From Streptomyces justiciae (GTDB lineage Bacteria > Actinomycetota > Actinomycetes > Streptomycetales > Streptomycetaceae): a stretch of DNA of 64,000 bases. Below the pieces are notes generated by a model. It saw only the letters and a program-made list of their open reading frames with translations. It was not told the origin of the DNA and searched no databases. Position numbers and translations under genes: made by a program. The stretch spans positions 38,272 to 102,271 of the forward strand of contig NZ_JADDXU010000029.1 in NCBI RefSeq assembly GCF_015163075.1, read 5' to 3'. Shown here piece after piece: positions 52,288 to 60,362 of this stretch (position 1 is the stretch's first letter; every line of letters begins with the position of its first letter).

Positions 52288-52911
52288 GTGACCGGGGCGT
52301 TCGTCGCGGGCCTGCTCGCGGGCTACGGCATCGCCATGCCCGTAGGCGCGGTCGCGACCTATCTCGTCTCGCTCACCGCCCGGACGTCCCTGCGCACCGG
52401 TGTCTGCGCCGCGCTCGGCGTCGCGGCCGCCGACGGGTTGTACGCCCTGGTGGCCACGGTCGGGGGCACCGCCCTGGCCGCCGCGCTGCGTCCGGTGCTC
52501 GGGCCGCTGCGCTGGGCGTCGGCGCTGCTGCTGCTCGCGCTGGCGGTCCGCGGCGCGGTCGTCGCCGTACGCCACTACCGCGGCCGCCACCCCGGCACCC
52601 GCACCGAGCCTCCGCCCCCGAGCCCCGCCCGGGCCTTCCTGACGCTCCTAGGGATCACCCTGCTCAACCCGACCACCGTGATCTACTTCGTGGCCCTGGT
52701 GCTCGGCACCCGGACCGCGGACCCCGTCCGGCCACTGGAACAGGGCGTGTTCGTCCTGGCCGCCTTCGCCGCGTCCGCGAGCTGGCAGGTACTGCTGGCC
52801 GGCGGCGGCGCCCTGCTCGGCCGAACGCTGACCGGCCGACGGGGGCGGCTGGCGACGGCACTGGCGTCGAGCGCGGTGATCGTGGCGCTGGCGGTGCGGA
52901 TGATGGGGTGA
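52288..52911 (+). CDS. LysE/RhtB-type amino acid exporter
   Basis: A 207-residue membrane protein with about six hydrophobic helices. GLLAGYGIAMPVGAVATYLVSLTARTSLRTG and LNPTTVIYFVALV are LysE-family landmarks. It exports an amino acid or derivative. The GTG at 52288 starts the first helix; the nearest GGAGG is rather far upstream. Confidence 0.85.
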   Translation: MTGAFVAGLLAGYGIAMPVGAVATYLVSLTARTSLRTGVCAALGVAAADGLYALVATVGGTALAAALRPVLGPLRWASALLLLALAVRGAVVAVRHYRGRHPGTRTEPPPPSPARAFLTLLGITLLNPTTVIYFVALVLGTRTADPVRPLEQGVFVLAAFAASASWQVLLAGGGALLGRTLTGRRGRLATALASSAVIVALAVRMMG

Positions 52912-52919
52912 AGCGGGTG

Positions 52920-53265
52920 GTCAGGGCGGCGGTCAGGGGGCGCGAATTCGCGCCGCGCCTGGTCGGGGGTGCAGGCCGGGCCGCGGCCGGTTAGGGCCGA
53001 GAACCCAGTCGGCGGCCCGGTCAGGGGCTAGGACCCGGGCGGCGGCCGCAGTTAGGGGCTAGGACCCGGGCGGCGGCCCCGGTCAGAGGCTAGGACCCGG
53101 GCCATGGCCGCTCAGGACGCGAACGCCCGGGCGACGGCCAGTCAGGGGCGAGGACGCGGGCCCGGGCCGGTCAGGGGCGATGGTCCGGGCGAAGGTCCTG
53201 GCCCCGGCGCCCGTCAGGGACAAGGCCCTGGCCCCGGCCGCTCACGGGGCGAAGGCTCTGGCGAC
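52920..53265. repeat. Degenerate tandem array, about 11-12 units near 30 bp
   Basis: Clear unit starts are near 52990, 53020, 53051, 53082, 53111, 53141, 53170, 53213 and 53241; more degenerate ones start at 52920, 52932 and 52962. The core reads GTCAGGGGCTAGGACCCGGG and drifts from copy to copy. Most units carry the TCA or TTA that corresponds to the stop codon of the leftward NTF2-like gene; the last unit is that gene's real 3' end (53242). The array therefore looks like repeated duplication of the gene end. Confidence 0.85.
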
Positions 53266-53676
53266 CGTGAGGCTGTCCTCGTACACGTGGTGTCGGACGA
53301 TCAGGTCGTCCTCGATGGTCAGGTGCAGGGCGAACCTGGCGCGATAGGGGCGCCCGGTCGCCCGTGCCGTCTGCCGGATCTCGCCGAGGACCACCGCGTC
53401 GGCGCCGTCCACCAGGATGCGTTCGATCCGGGTGTCCGCCTGCCCGGGGACGTGGTGCGCGGCCAGTTCGCGGTAGTGGGCGGCGGCGTCCTCGCGGGTC
53501 GCCCGGTGCCGGATCCACGGGGTCGCGGCGCGACCGTGCTCGTCCTCGGGCCAGTCCAGTTTCCAGTCGGCGTGTTCGGCGTACAGCTCGGCGATCCGCT
53601 CCGGGTCGCCCTGGCCGATGCGCCGCAGCAGTTCCGCGATCACCGCGCGGGTCATGGTCTCGATGGTGGTGGTCAT
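53242..53676 (-). CDS. SnoaL-like/NTF2-fold protein
   Basis: A 144-residue protein of the SnoaL-like fold (ELLRRIGQGDPERIAELYAEHADWKLDWPE; FALHLTIEDDLIVRHHVYEDSLTVARAF). Probably a polyketide-cyclase-like or ligand-binding protein of unknown role. Its last codons start the tandem array to the left. Confidence 0.9.
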   Translation of the reverse strand: MTTTIETMTRAVIAELLRRIGQGDPERIAELYAEHADWKLDWPEDEHGRAATPWIRHRATREDAAAHYRELAAHHVPGQADTRIERILVDGADAVVLGEIRQTARATGRPYRARFALHLTIEDDLIVRHHVYEDSLTVARAFAP

Positions 53677-53839
53677 GGGTACTCGTACTCCTCCCCTTCG
53701 GCGGTTGCCACTGTGCCCCGCGAGACACGGGCGACGCGATTACCCCCGAGGTCATGGCGGGGTGGATGAATCCGCCGCGCTCCGGTGTTGTGGGTGGTGG
53801 CAGTCAGCCGCAGGACACGACGACGATGGGACGGATGCC

Positions 53840-54289
53840 ATGCCTCTCGAGGGTCAGTACGAACCCAGCCCGACCGCCTGGGTGCGCGAGCAGGTGGAGC
53901 TGTACGAGAGCTCCGGCGGTACCGAGGGGACGACCCTGATGGACACCGGGATGCCCGTGATCCTGCTGACGACCCTGGGCGCCAAGAGCGGCAAGATCCG
54001 CAAGACGCCGCTGATGCGGGTCGAGCACGAGGGCCGGTACGCCGTGGTCGCCTCGCAGGGCGGCGCGCCCACGCACCCGGTCTGGTACCACAACATCAAG
54101 GCCGACCCCCGCGTGGAGCTCCAGGACGGACCCGAGAAGGGCGACATGATCGCGCGCGAGGTCACCGGCGCGGAGAAGGCCGAGTGGTGGGAGCGGGCCG
54201 TGGCGGCGTATCCCCCGTACGCGGACTACCAGAAGAAGACGGACCGCGAGATCCCGGTCTTCGTGCTGGAACCGTCCACGGAGAGCTGA
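53840..54289 (+). CDS. F420-dependent (Ddn-type) nitroreductase-family protein
   Basis: A 149-residue split beta-barrel protein. TTLGAKSGKIRKTPLMRVEHEGRYAVVASQGGAPTHPVWYHNIKADP is diagnostic of deazaflavin (F420)-dependent reductases of the Ddn family. It reduces quinones or nitro compounds with F420H2. The last bases with the stop codon are duplicated once, directly after the gene. Confidence 0.95.
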   Translation: MPLEGQYEPSPTAWVREQVELYESSGGTEGTTLMDTGMPVILLTTLGAKSGKIRKTPLMRVEHEGRYAVVASQGGAPTHPVWYHNIKADPRVELQDGPEKGDMIAREVTGAEKAEWWERAVAAYPPYADYQKKTDREIPVFVLEPSTES

Positions 54290-54326
54290 CCGACCGGCCC
54301 CGCCGAGCTGACCGACCGGCCCCGGA
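54283..54326. repeat. Duplicated 3' end, 2 x 22 bp
   Basis: GAGCTGACCGACCGGCCCCG occurs twice back to back. The first copy spans the TGA stop of the F420-dependent gene. Confidence 0.9.
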
Positions 54327-54390
54327 AAAAGATCTCTCGAAAAATTCTGGGACGGGGTGCATGAAGCCCCGTCGGCCGGGCACCAGAGCC

Positions 54391-55434
54391 TCAGGCCCCG
54401 CCGCGCTCCCCCGTCGCGGCGGGGCTTTCTCGTGCCTCGCGCGCGGGCCGGTCGGTGATGTCGAGGAAGATCTGGTCGGCCTCGGTGAAGGTGTCGGCGA
54501 CATGCCGCTTGATGCGTACGGCGACCTCCTCGACCCGCTCGCTGTCCATCCCCGGCACGAGGTCGACGCGCGCCGCCACCAGGACCGATTCCAGTCCCGT
54601 CTTCATCGTGAACAGCGCCTCCACGCTGTCGATCTCGGGCTGCTCCTGGAGCAGCGCCCGGATCCGCCCGCTCGTCTCCGCGTCGACGGCCTCCCCGATC
54701 AGCTGGTCGCGCGCCTCACGGCCGAGCCGGTAGGCGACGTAGACGAGCAGCGCCCCGATCGCCAGCGACGCGGACGCCTCCCACACGACCTGCCCGGTGA
54801 CCATGTGCAGGGCCATGCCGGCCATGGCCAGGCTGACGCCCAGCACCGCCGTGCCGTCCTCGGCGACGACCGTGCGCAGCGCCGGGTCGCGCAGGCCGTC
54901 GCCCGTGCCGCCCTGCCGGTGCGTCTGGTAGAGCGCCCGCACCAGCGACGCGCCCTCGGCGACGAAGGCGACACCGAGGACGACGAGCCCGGCGACGTAG
55001 CCGCTGAGCTTCTCCTCGGCTCCGTTGCGCAGCGCCTCGAAGCCCTGGAAGAACGAGAAGCAGCCGCCCATGACGAAGATCCCCACGGCGGCGAGGAGCG
55101 ACCAGAAGAACCGTTCCTTGCCGTAGCCGAAGGGGTGCCGTCGGTCGGCGGGGCGGCGGCTGCGGCGCAGGGCGGCCAGGAGGAAGACCTCGTTGAGGCT
55201 GTCGGCGACCGAGTGCGCGGCCTCCGACAGCAGGGCCGGGGAGTGCGCGACCAGACCGCCGACGGCCTTCGCGACGGCGATGACCAGGTTGGCGGTGAGC
55301 GCCACCAGGACGGTGACCCGCGTTCTGCGGTCCGCCTTGTGGCCCTCGGCCTCCCGCGCCGGGGCCTGCGGTGATGCCTTGTGCCGTGTGTTCAGGGATG
55401 CGTTCGAGGTCGTGTTCGAAGATGTCCCGCTCAC
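54391..55434 (-). CDS. Cation diffusion facilitator transporter
   Basis: A 347-residue metal efflux protein. Six membrane helices fill about 40-225; the metal site includes the SEAAHSVADSLNE motif (Asp/His) and the matching late pair HMVTGQ/E in helix five. A cytoplasmic ferredoxin-like domain follows (about 240-320). It exports divalent cations such as Zn, Co or Mn against protons. GTG start; its last codons contain a strong hairpin. Confidence 0.93.
   Translation of the reverse strand: MSGTSSNTTSNASLNTRHKASPQAPAREAEGHKADRRTRVTVLVALTANLVIAVAKAVGGLVAHSPALLSEAAHSVADSLNEVFLLAALRRSRRPADRRHPFGYGKERFFWSLLAAVGIFVMGGCFSFFQGFEALRNGAEEKLSGYVAGLVVLGVAFVAEGASLVRALYQTHRQGGTGDGLRDPALRTVVAEDGTAVLGVSLAMAGMALHMVTGQVVWEASASLAIGALLVYVAYRLGREARDQLIGEAVDAETSGRIRALLQEQPEIDSVEALFTMKTGLESVLVAARVDLVPGMDSERVEEVAVRIKRHVADTFTEADQIFLDITDRPAREARESPAATGERGGA
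54395..54425. terminator. Hairpin inside the CDF gene's 3' end
   Basis: A perfect 11-bp stem (54395-54405 with 54415-54425) followed by TTTCT on the + strand. It probably terminates the rightward F420-gene transcript. Confidence 0.7.
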
Positions 55435-55532
55435 CTTCGCCGACTGCCCCGACTGACGGGGCTCACACGCCGAAATCGGGGAACGCGGTCATGGGACACC
55501 CGCACGGCGACAGGGCACGGCAGGGAGGCGGC

Positions 55533-56561
55533 ATGACTGGCTCGGACGGAGGCAACAGCGCGTACGGGAACCGGACGTTCCAGCGGTCCAAGGCCCATTT
55601 CACGGACCGGATCACCGCGGACGGCCGCGACGGCTGGCCGGTGGAGCCCGGCCGCTACCGTCTGGTGGTCAGCCGGGCCTGCCCCTGGGCGAGCCGGGCC
55701 CTGGTCTCCCGGCGGCTGCTGGGCCTGGAGGGCGCCCTGTCGCTGGCGGTGGCCGACCCGATCCAGGACGACCGCAGCTGGCGGTTCACCCTCGACCCCG
55801 ACGGCCGCGACCCGGTCCTCGGCATCCGGTACCTGAGTGAGGCCTACGACCGGCGGGAGACCGACTACCCGGGCGGGGTGAGCGTGCCCGCGATCGTGGA
55901 CGTACCCAGCGGGAAGCTGGTCACCAACGACTACCAGCAGATCACCCTCGACCTCGCCACGGAGTGGCGCGCCCTGCACCGGGACGGCGCCCCCGACCTG
56001 TATCCGATGGCGCTGCGCGACGAGATCGACGCGGTGATGGCGGACGTCTACGAGGACGTCAACAACGGCGTGTACCGGGCGGGTTTCGCCACCGAGCAGG
56101 CGGAGTACGAGGCCGCCTGCTCGGCGGTGTTCCGGCGGCTGGAGCTGCTGACGCCCCGGCTCGCCCGGCAGCGCTATCTCGTCGGCGACACCCTCACCGA
56201 GGCGGACATCCGGCTGTTCACCACGCTGGTGCGTTTCGACGCCGTCTATCACGGCCACTTCAAGTGCAACCGCTGGAAGCTGGCCGAGAACGAGGTGCTG
56301 TGGGGGTACGTCCGTGACCTCTACCAGACGCCGGGCTTCGGTGACACCGTCGACTTCGACCACATCAAGCGGCACTACTACCAGGTGCACACCGGCATCA
56401 ACCCGACCCGGATCGTGCCGCTCGGACCGGATCTGTCGGGCTGGCTGACCGCGCACCACCGCGAGGAGCTGGTCGGCAGGCCGTTCGGCGACGGGACACC
56501 GCCGGGGCCACCGCCCCCGGACGAGCAAGTGGCAGCGCAGGGCCGGCCCGCACCGGCGTAG
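55533..56561 (+). CDS. Xi-class glutathionyl/mycothiol-hydroquinone reductase (GST family)
   Basis: A 342-residue thiol transferase. The catalytic Cys is in SRACPWASRALV (the CPWA signature of the Xi class). GVSVPAIVDVPSGKLVTNDYQQIT forms the thioredoxin-fold end, and the helical domain includes YLVGDTLTEADIRLFTTLVRFDAVYHGHFKCN. In actinobacteria the natural thiol is probably mycothiol. GGGAGG lies five bases before the ATG. It is divergent from the CDF gene; a DUF4235 gene follows. Confidence 0.92.
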   Translation: MTGSDGGNSAYGNRTFQRSKAHFTDRITADGRDGWPVEPGRYRLVVSRACPWASRALVSRRLLGLEGALSLAVADPIQDDRSWRFTLDPDGRDPVLGIRYLSEAYDRRETDYPGGVSVPAIVDVPSGKLVTNDYQQITLDLATEWRALHRDGAPDLYPMALRDEIDAVMADVYEDVNNGVYRAGFATEQAEYEAACSAVFRRLELLTPRLARQRYLVGDTLTEADIRLFTTLVRFDAVYHGHFKCNRWKLAENEVLWGYVRDLYQTPGFGDTVDFDHIKRHYYQVHTGINPTRIVPLGPDLSGWLTAHHREELVGRPFGDGTPPGPPPPDEQVAAQGRPAPA

Positions 56562-56590
56562 GGACGGCAGACGAAGTCGGAGGAGAGACG

Positions 56591-56902
56591 ATGGCCAAGA
56601 AGAACAAGAAGAAGAAGCTGAAGCTCCCCCTCGCCTACAAGCCCCTCGGTTTCGTGCTGGGCTGGTCGAGCGGGGCGCTGGCCGGGATCGCGTTCCGCAA
56701 GACGTGGAAGGTGATCCGGCACGAGGACGACGCGCCCGACGCCCTGGACCGGGACCGCACTTGGGGCGAGATCCTGCTCGCGGCGGCGGTGCAGGGCGCG
56801 ATCTTCGCGGTGGTGCGCAGCGCGGTGGACCGCACGGGCGCGAAGGCCATCGAGCGGTCCACCGGCGTCTGGCCCACCGCCGACGAGGGCGGCCGGGACT
56901 GA
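56591..56902 (+). CDS. DUF4235 membrane protein
   Basis: A 103-residue membrane protein with a Lys-rich N-terminus and two hydrophobic segments (PLGFVLGWSSGALAGIAFRKTWK; ILLAAAVQGAIFAVVRSAVDRTGA). The pattern matches the DUF4235 family of unknown function. It is 29 bases downstream of the GST gene. Its stop region is part of a 33-bp direct repeat. Confidence 0.9.
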   Translation: MAKKNKKKKLKLPLAYKPLGFVLGWSSGALAGIAFRKTWKVIRHEDDAPDALDRDRTWGEILLAAAVQGAIFAVVRSAVDRTGAKAIERSTGVWPTADEGGRD

Positions 56903-56960
56903 CGCGGCGTCAGCCCTGTTTCGGTGCGGGACTGACGCGCCGTCAGCCCTGTTTCGGTGC
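56895..56960. repeat. Direct repeat, 2 x 33 bp, at convergent gene ends
   Basis: Two adjacent 33-base copies (56895-56927 and 56928-56960) differ at one base. The left copy holds the stop of the DUF4235 gene and the right copy the stop of the convergent VOC gene. Each contains a CTGACGC/GCGTCAG-type palindrome that could act as a small terminator. Confidence 0.92.
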
Positions 56961-57335
56961 CGTGGGCGTGACGCGGCGCAGGGTGAAGGAGTGGCCCGCC
57001 GGGTCGGCGTAGCCGCGCTCCTCGAACGGGCCCGAGGCGTCCTTCGTCTCCAGCGGGCGCCCGCCCAGCCCGATCACCCTGCGCTCCGCCTCGTCCAAGT
57101 CGTCTACGACGAAGTCGAGATGGGCCTGCAGGGCGTTCTCGGGGCGCGGCCAGCTCGGCGGGGTGGCGTTCATGTCCCGGCGGAACGCCAGCCGCATCCC
57201 CTCCGAGCCCCTGATCTCGACGCGGTTGGCGGTCGCGTCCGTCTCCTCGCCGTCCAGCAGTTCCTTGTAGAACCCGGCGAGCTTCTCCGGCTCGGCGCAG
57301 TCGAGCACCACGATGCCCGCTTTCACCAGTGCCAT
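56943..57335 (-). CDS. VOC/glyoxalase-family protein
   Basis: A 130-residue protein of the vicinal oxygen chelate fold: two beta-alpha-beta-beta-beta modules (GIVVLDCAEPEKLAGFYKELL; AHLDFVVDDLDEAERRVIGLGGR; GYADPAGHSFTL). Probable metal-dependent lyase, dioxygenase or resistance protein; substrate unknown. Confidence 0.92.
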   Translation of the reverse strand: MALVKAGIVVLDCAEPEKLAGFYKELLDGEETDATANRVEIRGSEGMRLAFRRDMNATPPSWPRPENALQAHLDFVVDDLDEAERRVIGLGGRPLETKDASGPFEERGYADPAGHSFTLRRVTPTAPKQG

Positions 57336-57414
57336 GTCTCCTCCGTACGGTCCGGGGCGCGGGGCGTTCGTGCCCCGCGGCCCTGTACCTCACGGATATC
57401 CCGGTCCGCCCGGT

Positions 57415-57879
57415 TCAGTCGGCGACCAGCCACTCCCCGTCCCGCATCAGCTCCCGTCCGACGAGTTCGTCGGCCTCGCGCCAGGCCTGGACCCTGACCG
57501 GGCGGACCCTGAAGTACTCGTAGAGGGTGGTGAGTTGACGGGGGTCGAAGCCGGTCTTCGCCGCGAAGCGGTCGCCCTCCTCCTGGGACAGTTCGGCGAG
57601 GGTGATCGTCTCGACGGTGCCCTCGATCATCGTGACGTCCCTGGTCGGTCCGATGCCGAGCCGGGTGCGGCCGGTCGTGCGCAGATTGCGGCCGGTGGGG
57701 CTCTTGGCCGGGGTAGCGAGCAGCAGGGTGGCGCCGTCCCAGAGGAAGGAGAGCGGGGTCAGGAACGGCAGCCCGCCGGCGGCGTCGGCCGTCGCGACCC
57801 AGACGTCCTCGTCGTGCTCCAGGCGGTGCAGGGTGTCGAGCTTCCGCTGTTTCGCGGGACGTGCGGGCGGGTTCGCCAT
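57415..57879 (-). CDS. Pyridoxamine 5'-phosphate oxidase-family protein
   Basis: A 154-residue split-barrel flavin/F420-binding protein (EDVWVATADAAGGLPFLTPLSFLWDGATLLLATPAKSPTGRNL). It is a PNPOx-like oxidoreductase rather than a true PdxH. The ATG at 57879 has AGGAGG ten bases upstream; the ATG at 57903 has no ribosome site. Confidence 0.9.
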   Translation of the reverse strand: MANPPARPAKQRKLDTLHRLEHDEDVWVATADAAGGLPFLTPLSFLWDGATLLLATPAKSPTGRNLRTTGRTRLGIGPTRDVTMIEGTVETITLAELSQEEGDRFAAKTGFDPRQLTTLYEYFRVRPVRVQAWREADELVGRELMRDGEWLVAD

Positions 57880-57930
57880 CGCCGGTCGGCCTCCTGAGGT
57901 CATCGGGAACGGTCAGGGACAGTCTCGCGG

Positions 57931-58650
57931 TCAGGTGTCCGTCCCGTCCCGGATCTCCGCGAGCCGGGCCGCCGCCGCGCTCAGCAGCAGGTCCAGGGCC
58001 ATCGGGTAGGAGCTGCGGGGCATGTCCGTCATGAGGTGGCGGGCGGTCGCGGCGATGTGCGGGTGGGTGTCGGCGGGCAGCCGGGCGTACGTCGCCCGCC
58101 ACACGGCCGCCTCCGCCTCCCGGGCCGGCCGGGGCAGGGCGGTGCTCGCCGAGTCGAGGGCGGCGAAGGCGAGGGCCTGGTCGACGAAGGCGTGGTAGAT
58201 CCGTACCGCTTCGGCGTCGGGGAACCCCGCGTCGCGCAGCACTCCGATGATGGTCTCCACGGCCTGGATCTCGTGGTCGCGCCCGGTCACCCGGTGCGAG
58301 CTGAGGACCGCGGCCCGGGGGTGGGCGAGCGCCCCGGCGTGCATGCGCAGGCCCAGGTCCCGCAGGTCGGCGCGCCAGTAGCCGGTGGGCCGCCAGATGC
58401 GCAGGGTGCGGCCGATGAGCTCGTCGGCGACGGCGAGCATCAGGTCGTCGGTGTGCCGGAAGTACCGGTAGAGGGAGCTGGGGTCGGCGCCGAGGGCGCG
58501 GCCGAGGCGGCGGACCGAGAGGGCCTCGGCGCCGTGCTCCTCGATCAGCCGCATGGCCGTCTCGACGATCAGCTCCTCAGAGAGGACGATGCCCTGCTTG
58601 GTGGGCCGTCTGCGCTGCCGGGCGGTGGGCGGGACGACGCGGTCGGTCAT
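57931..58650 (-). CDS. TetR-family regulator with C-terminal ligand domain
   Basis: A 239-residue repressor. The helix-turn-helix is IVETAMRLIEEHGAEALSVRRLGRALGADPSSLYRYFRHTDDL; the rest is a TetR_C-type ligand-binding domain. GGAGG precedes the ATG by six bases. It is divergent from the APC permease and amidohydrolase genes and probably controls them. Confidence 0.93.
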   Translation of the reverse strand: MTDRVVPPTARQRRRPTKQGIVLSEELIVETAMRLIEEHGAEALSVRRLGRALGADPSSLYRYFRHTDDLMLAVADELIGRTLRIWRPTGYWRADLRDLGLRMHAGALAHPRAAVLSSHRVTGRDHEIQAVETIIGVLRDAGFPDAEAVRIYHAFVDQALAFAALDSASTALPRPAREAEAAVWRATYARLPADTHPHIAATARHLMTDMPRSSYPMALDLLLSAAAARLAEIRDGTDT

Positions 58651-58687
58651 GGCGTGCCTCCGTGGGTCCGATGGCCGCACCTTATGA

Positions 58688-58708
58688 CAACACCGTTGAC
58701 CTGTTAAC
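58688..58708. promoter_or_regulatory. Candidate TetR operator
   Basis: Overlapping imperfect inverted repeats CAAC-ACC-GTTG and GTTGAC-CT-GTTAAC lie between the divergent TetR and permease genes. Confidence 0.4.
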
Positions 58709-58776
58709 CCCCCGGCCAGTTTCATGTCGCCTCACCGGGGCCGACCAGGCCCCCCGGTGCGAGCGGAGAACCGGCC

Positions 58777-60276
58777 ATGCCCGACACACCACCCCACGCG
58801 TCTCCCGCGCAGCCGGTGCTGCGCAAGTCCCTCGGCGTCCTGGACGGCGTCGCCATCGCCGCCTCCAGCACGGCCGCGACCACCAGCATCGGCATCGGCC
58901 TCGGGGTCACGGCCGGGGTCGTCGGACTGCATCTTCCGGCGATCATGCTGCTGGCGTTCCTGCCGGTCCTCGGCATCGCCGGCGCCTACGCCCGGCTCAA
59001 CCGCGTCGAGCCGAACGCCGGCAACGGCTATGTGTGGGTGGGCCGTTCGCTCAACCCCTGGCTGGGTTTCCTGGTCGGCTGGATGAACATCGTCGCGACG
59101 GTGGCGTTCCTCGCCTACACCACGGCCGTCACCGGCTCGGCCCTGATCCAGCTGGCCGGGGACGCCGGACTGCACCGGCTCGGCGGCCTGACCCTGGACC
59201 CCGGGTCGACGGCCCAGACGACACTCCTCGGGGTCGTGGTCCTCGCCGCGGTCACCCTGACCGCCGTCACGGGCGTGCGCACGGCGGCACGACTCCAGGC
59301 CGGGCTGCTGGTCTTCGAGTACGTCGTGCTGCTGGGCTTCTGCGGATACGGCATCGTCACCGGCCCGCACGCGTTCAGCTGGAGCTGGTTCGACCCGTTC
59401 GCGATCCCGTCCGCGACCGCGCTGGCCCAGGGGCTGCTGCTGTCGGTGTTCTGCTACTGGGGTTTCGAGGCCGCGTTCAGCGTGTCCGAGGAGGTCCGCG
59501 ACCCCCGGGACGCCTCCCGGGCGGGCCTGACGACGCTGTTCACGATGCTCGGCCTGTTCCTCATCGGCTCGGTCGCGTTCCAACGCGTCTTGTCCGAGCA
59601 GGAGTTGGCGGGCCACGGCGCGGAGGGCCTGGCGTTCTTCGGCGACCGGCTGGCCTCGCAGCCGCTGGCCGCGCTCCCGCTGGTGGCGCTGATGTTCTCG
59701 GCGGTCGCCTCGCTCCAGGCCGGGGTGATCCCGACGGCGCGCGGGATGTTCGCGATGAGCCGGGACCGTACGCTCGGGCCGGTCTGGTCCAAGGTCAGCC
59801 GCCGGTACGGCACTCCCGCCGCCGGCACCGTGCTGATCGGCGCGCTGGCGGCCGGGGTCGCACTGCTCGCCCTCGTCATTCCCCGCCTGGCGGACATGAT
59901 CATTGCGACAGTGAGCGCCATCGGCATCGTGGTGGCCCTGTCGTACGCGCTGACCGCCCTCGCGGCCGCCGTGCGCTTCCGTTCGCTGCTGCGCGAGGAC
60001 TGGCGGGAGGGCGTACGGGCCGTGGTGCTGCCGACGCTCAGCGCGCTGGCCCTGCTCGGGCTCGGCGGCTATCTCGGCTGGTCCTTCTACACCTCCACCG
60101 ATCACTTCGCGCTCCGCGCGGACAACGGCTGGTTCCTGCTCAGCACTCCCCTGGCGATGATCGCGTCCGGCTTCGCGGCCGCCGCGTGGGCCAAGTGGGT
60201 GCGCGGGTCGGCCTACTTCCGCACCGGCGAGGGCACGGACGCGGACTCCCCTCGCCTGCTCCCGACACCCCACTGA
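58777..60276 (+). CDS. APC-superfamily amino acid permease
   Basis: A 499-residue membrane protein with about 12-14 hydrophobic helices. The helix 1 motif IAASSTAATTSIGIGLGV and the later VSEEVRDPRDASRAG segment are typical APC landmarks. It imports an amino acid, amine or related compound. GGAG precedes the ATG. The amidohydrolase gene follows 86 bases downstream, so uptake and hydrolysis of one compound is plausible. Confidence 0.93.
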   Translation: MPDTPPHASPAQPVLRKSLGVLDGVAIAASSTAATTSIGIGLGVTAGVVGLHLPAIMLLAFLPVLGIAGAYARLNRVEPNAGNGYVWVGRSLNPWLGFLVGWMNIVATVAFLAYTTAVTGSALIQLAGDAGLHRLGGLTLDPGSTAQTTLLGVVVLAAVTLTAVTGVRTAARLQAGLLVFEYVVLLGFCGYGIVTGPHAFSWSWFDPFAIPSATALAQGLLLSVFCYWGFEAAFSVSEEVRDPRDASRAGLTTLFTMLGLFLIGSVAFQRVLSEQELAGHGAEGLAFFGDRLASQPLAALPLVALMFSAVASLQAGVIPTARGMFAMSRDRTLGPVWSKVSRRYGTPAAGTVLIGALAAGVALLALVIPRLADMIIATVSAIGIVVALSYALTALAAAVRFRSLLREDWREGVRAVVLPTLSALALLGLGGYLGWSFYTSTDHFALRADNGWFLLSTPLAMIASGFAAAAWAKWVRGSAYFRTGEGTDADSPRLLPTPH

Positions 60277-60362
60277 GCGCTCCGCCTGTCCGCTGCATCC
60301 CGCGCCCCTTCGAGGCGCGCCGACGCTCCACGCACTTCACCCGACCTCCCAGGAAACGGACC

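Noticed and set aside
53101..53769. Rightward frame starting inside the second repeat array
   Set aside because: It runs through repeats and opposite the NTF2-like gene; composition is Gly/Arg-rich without domains.
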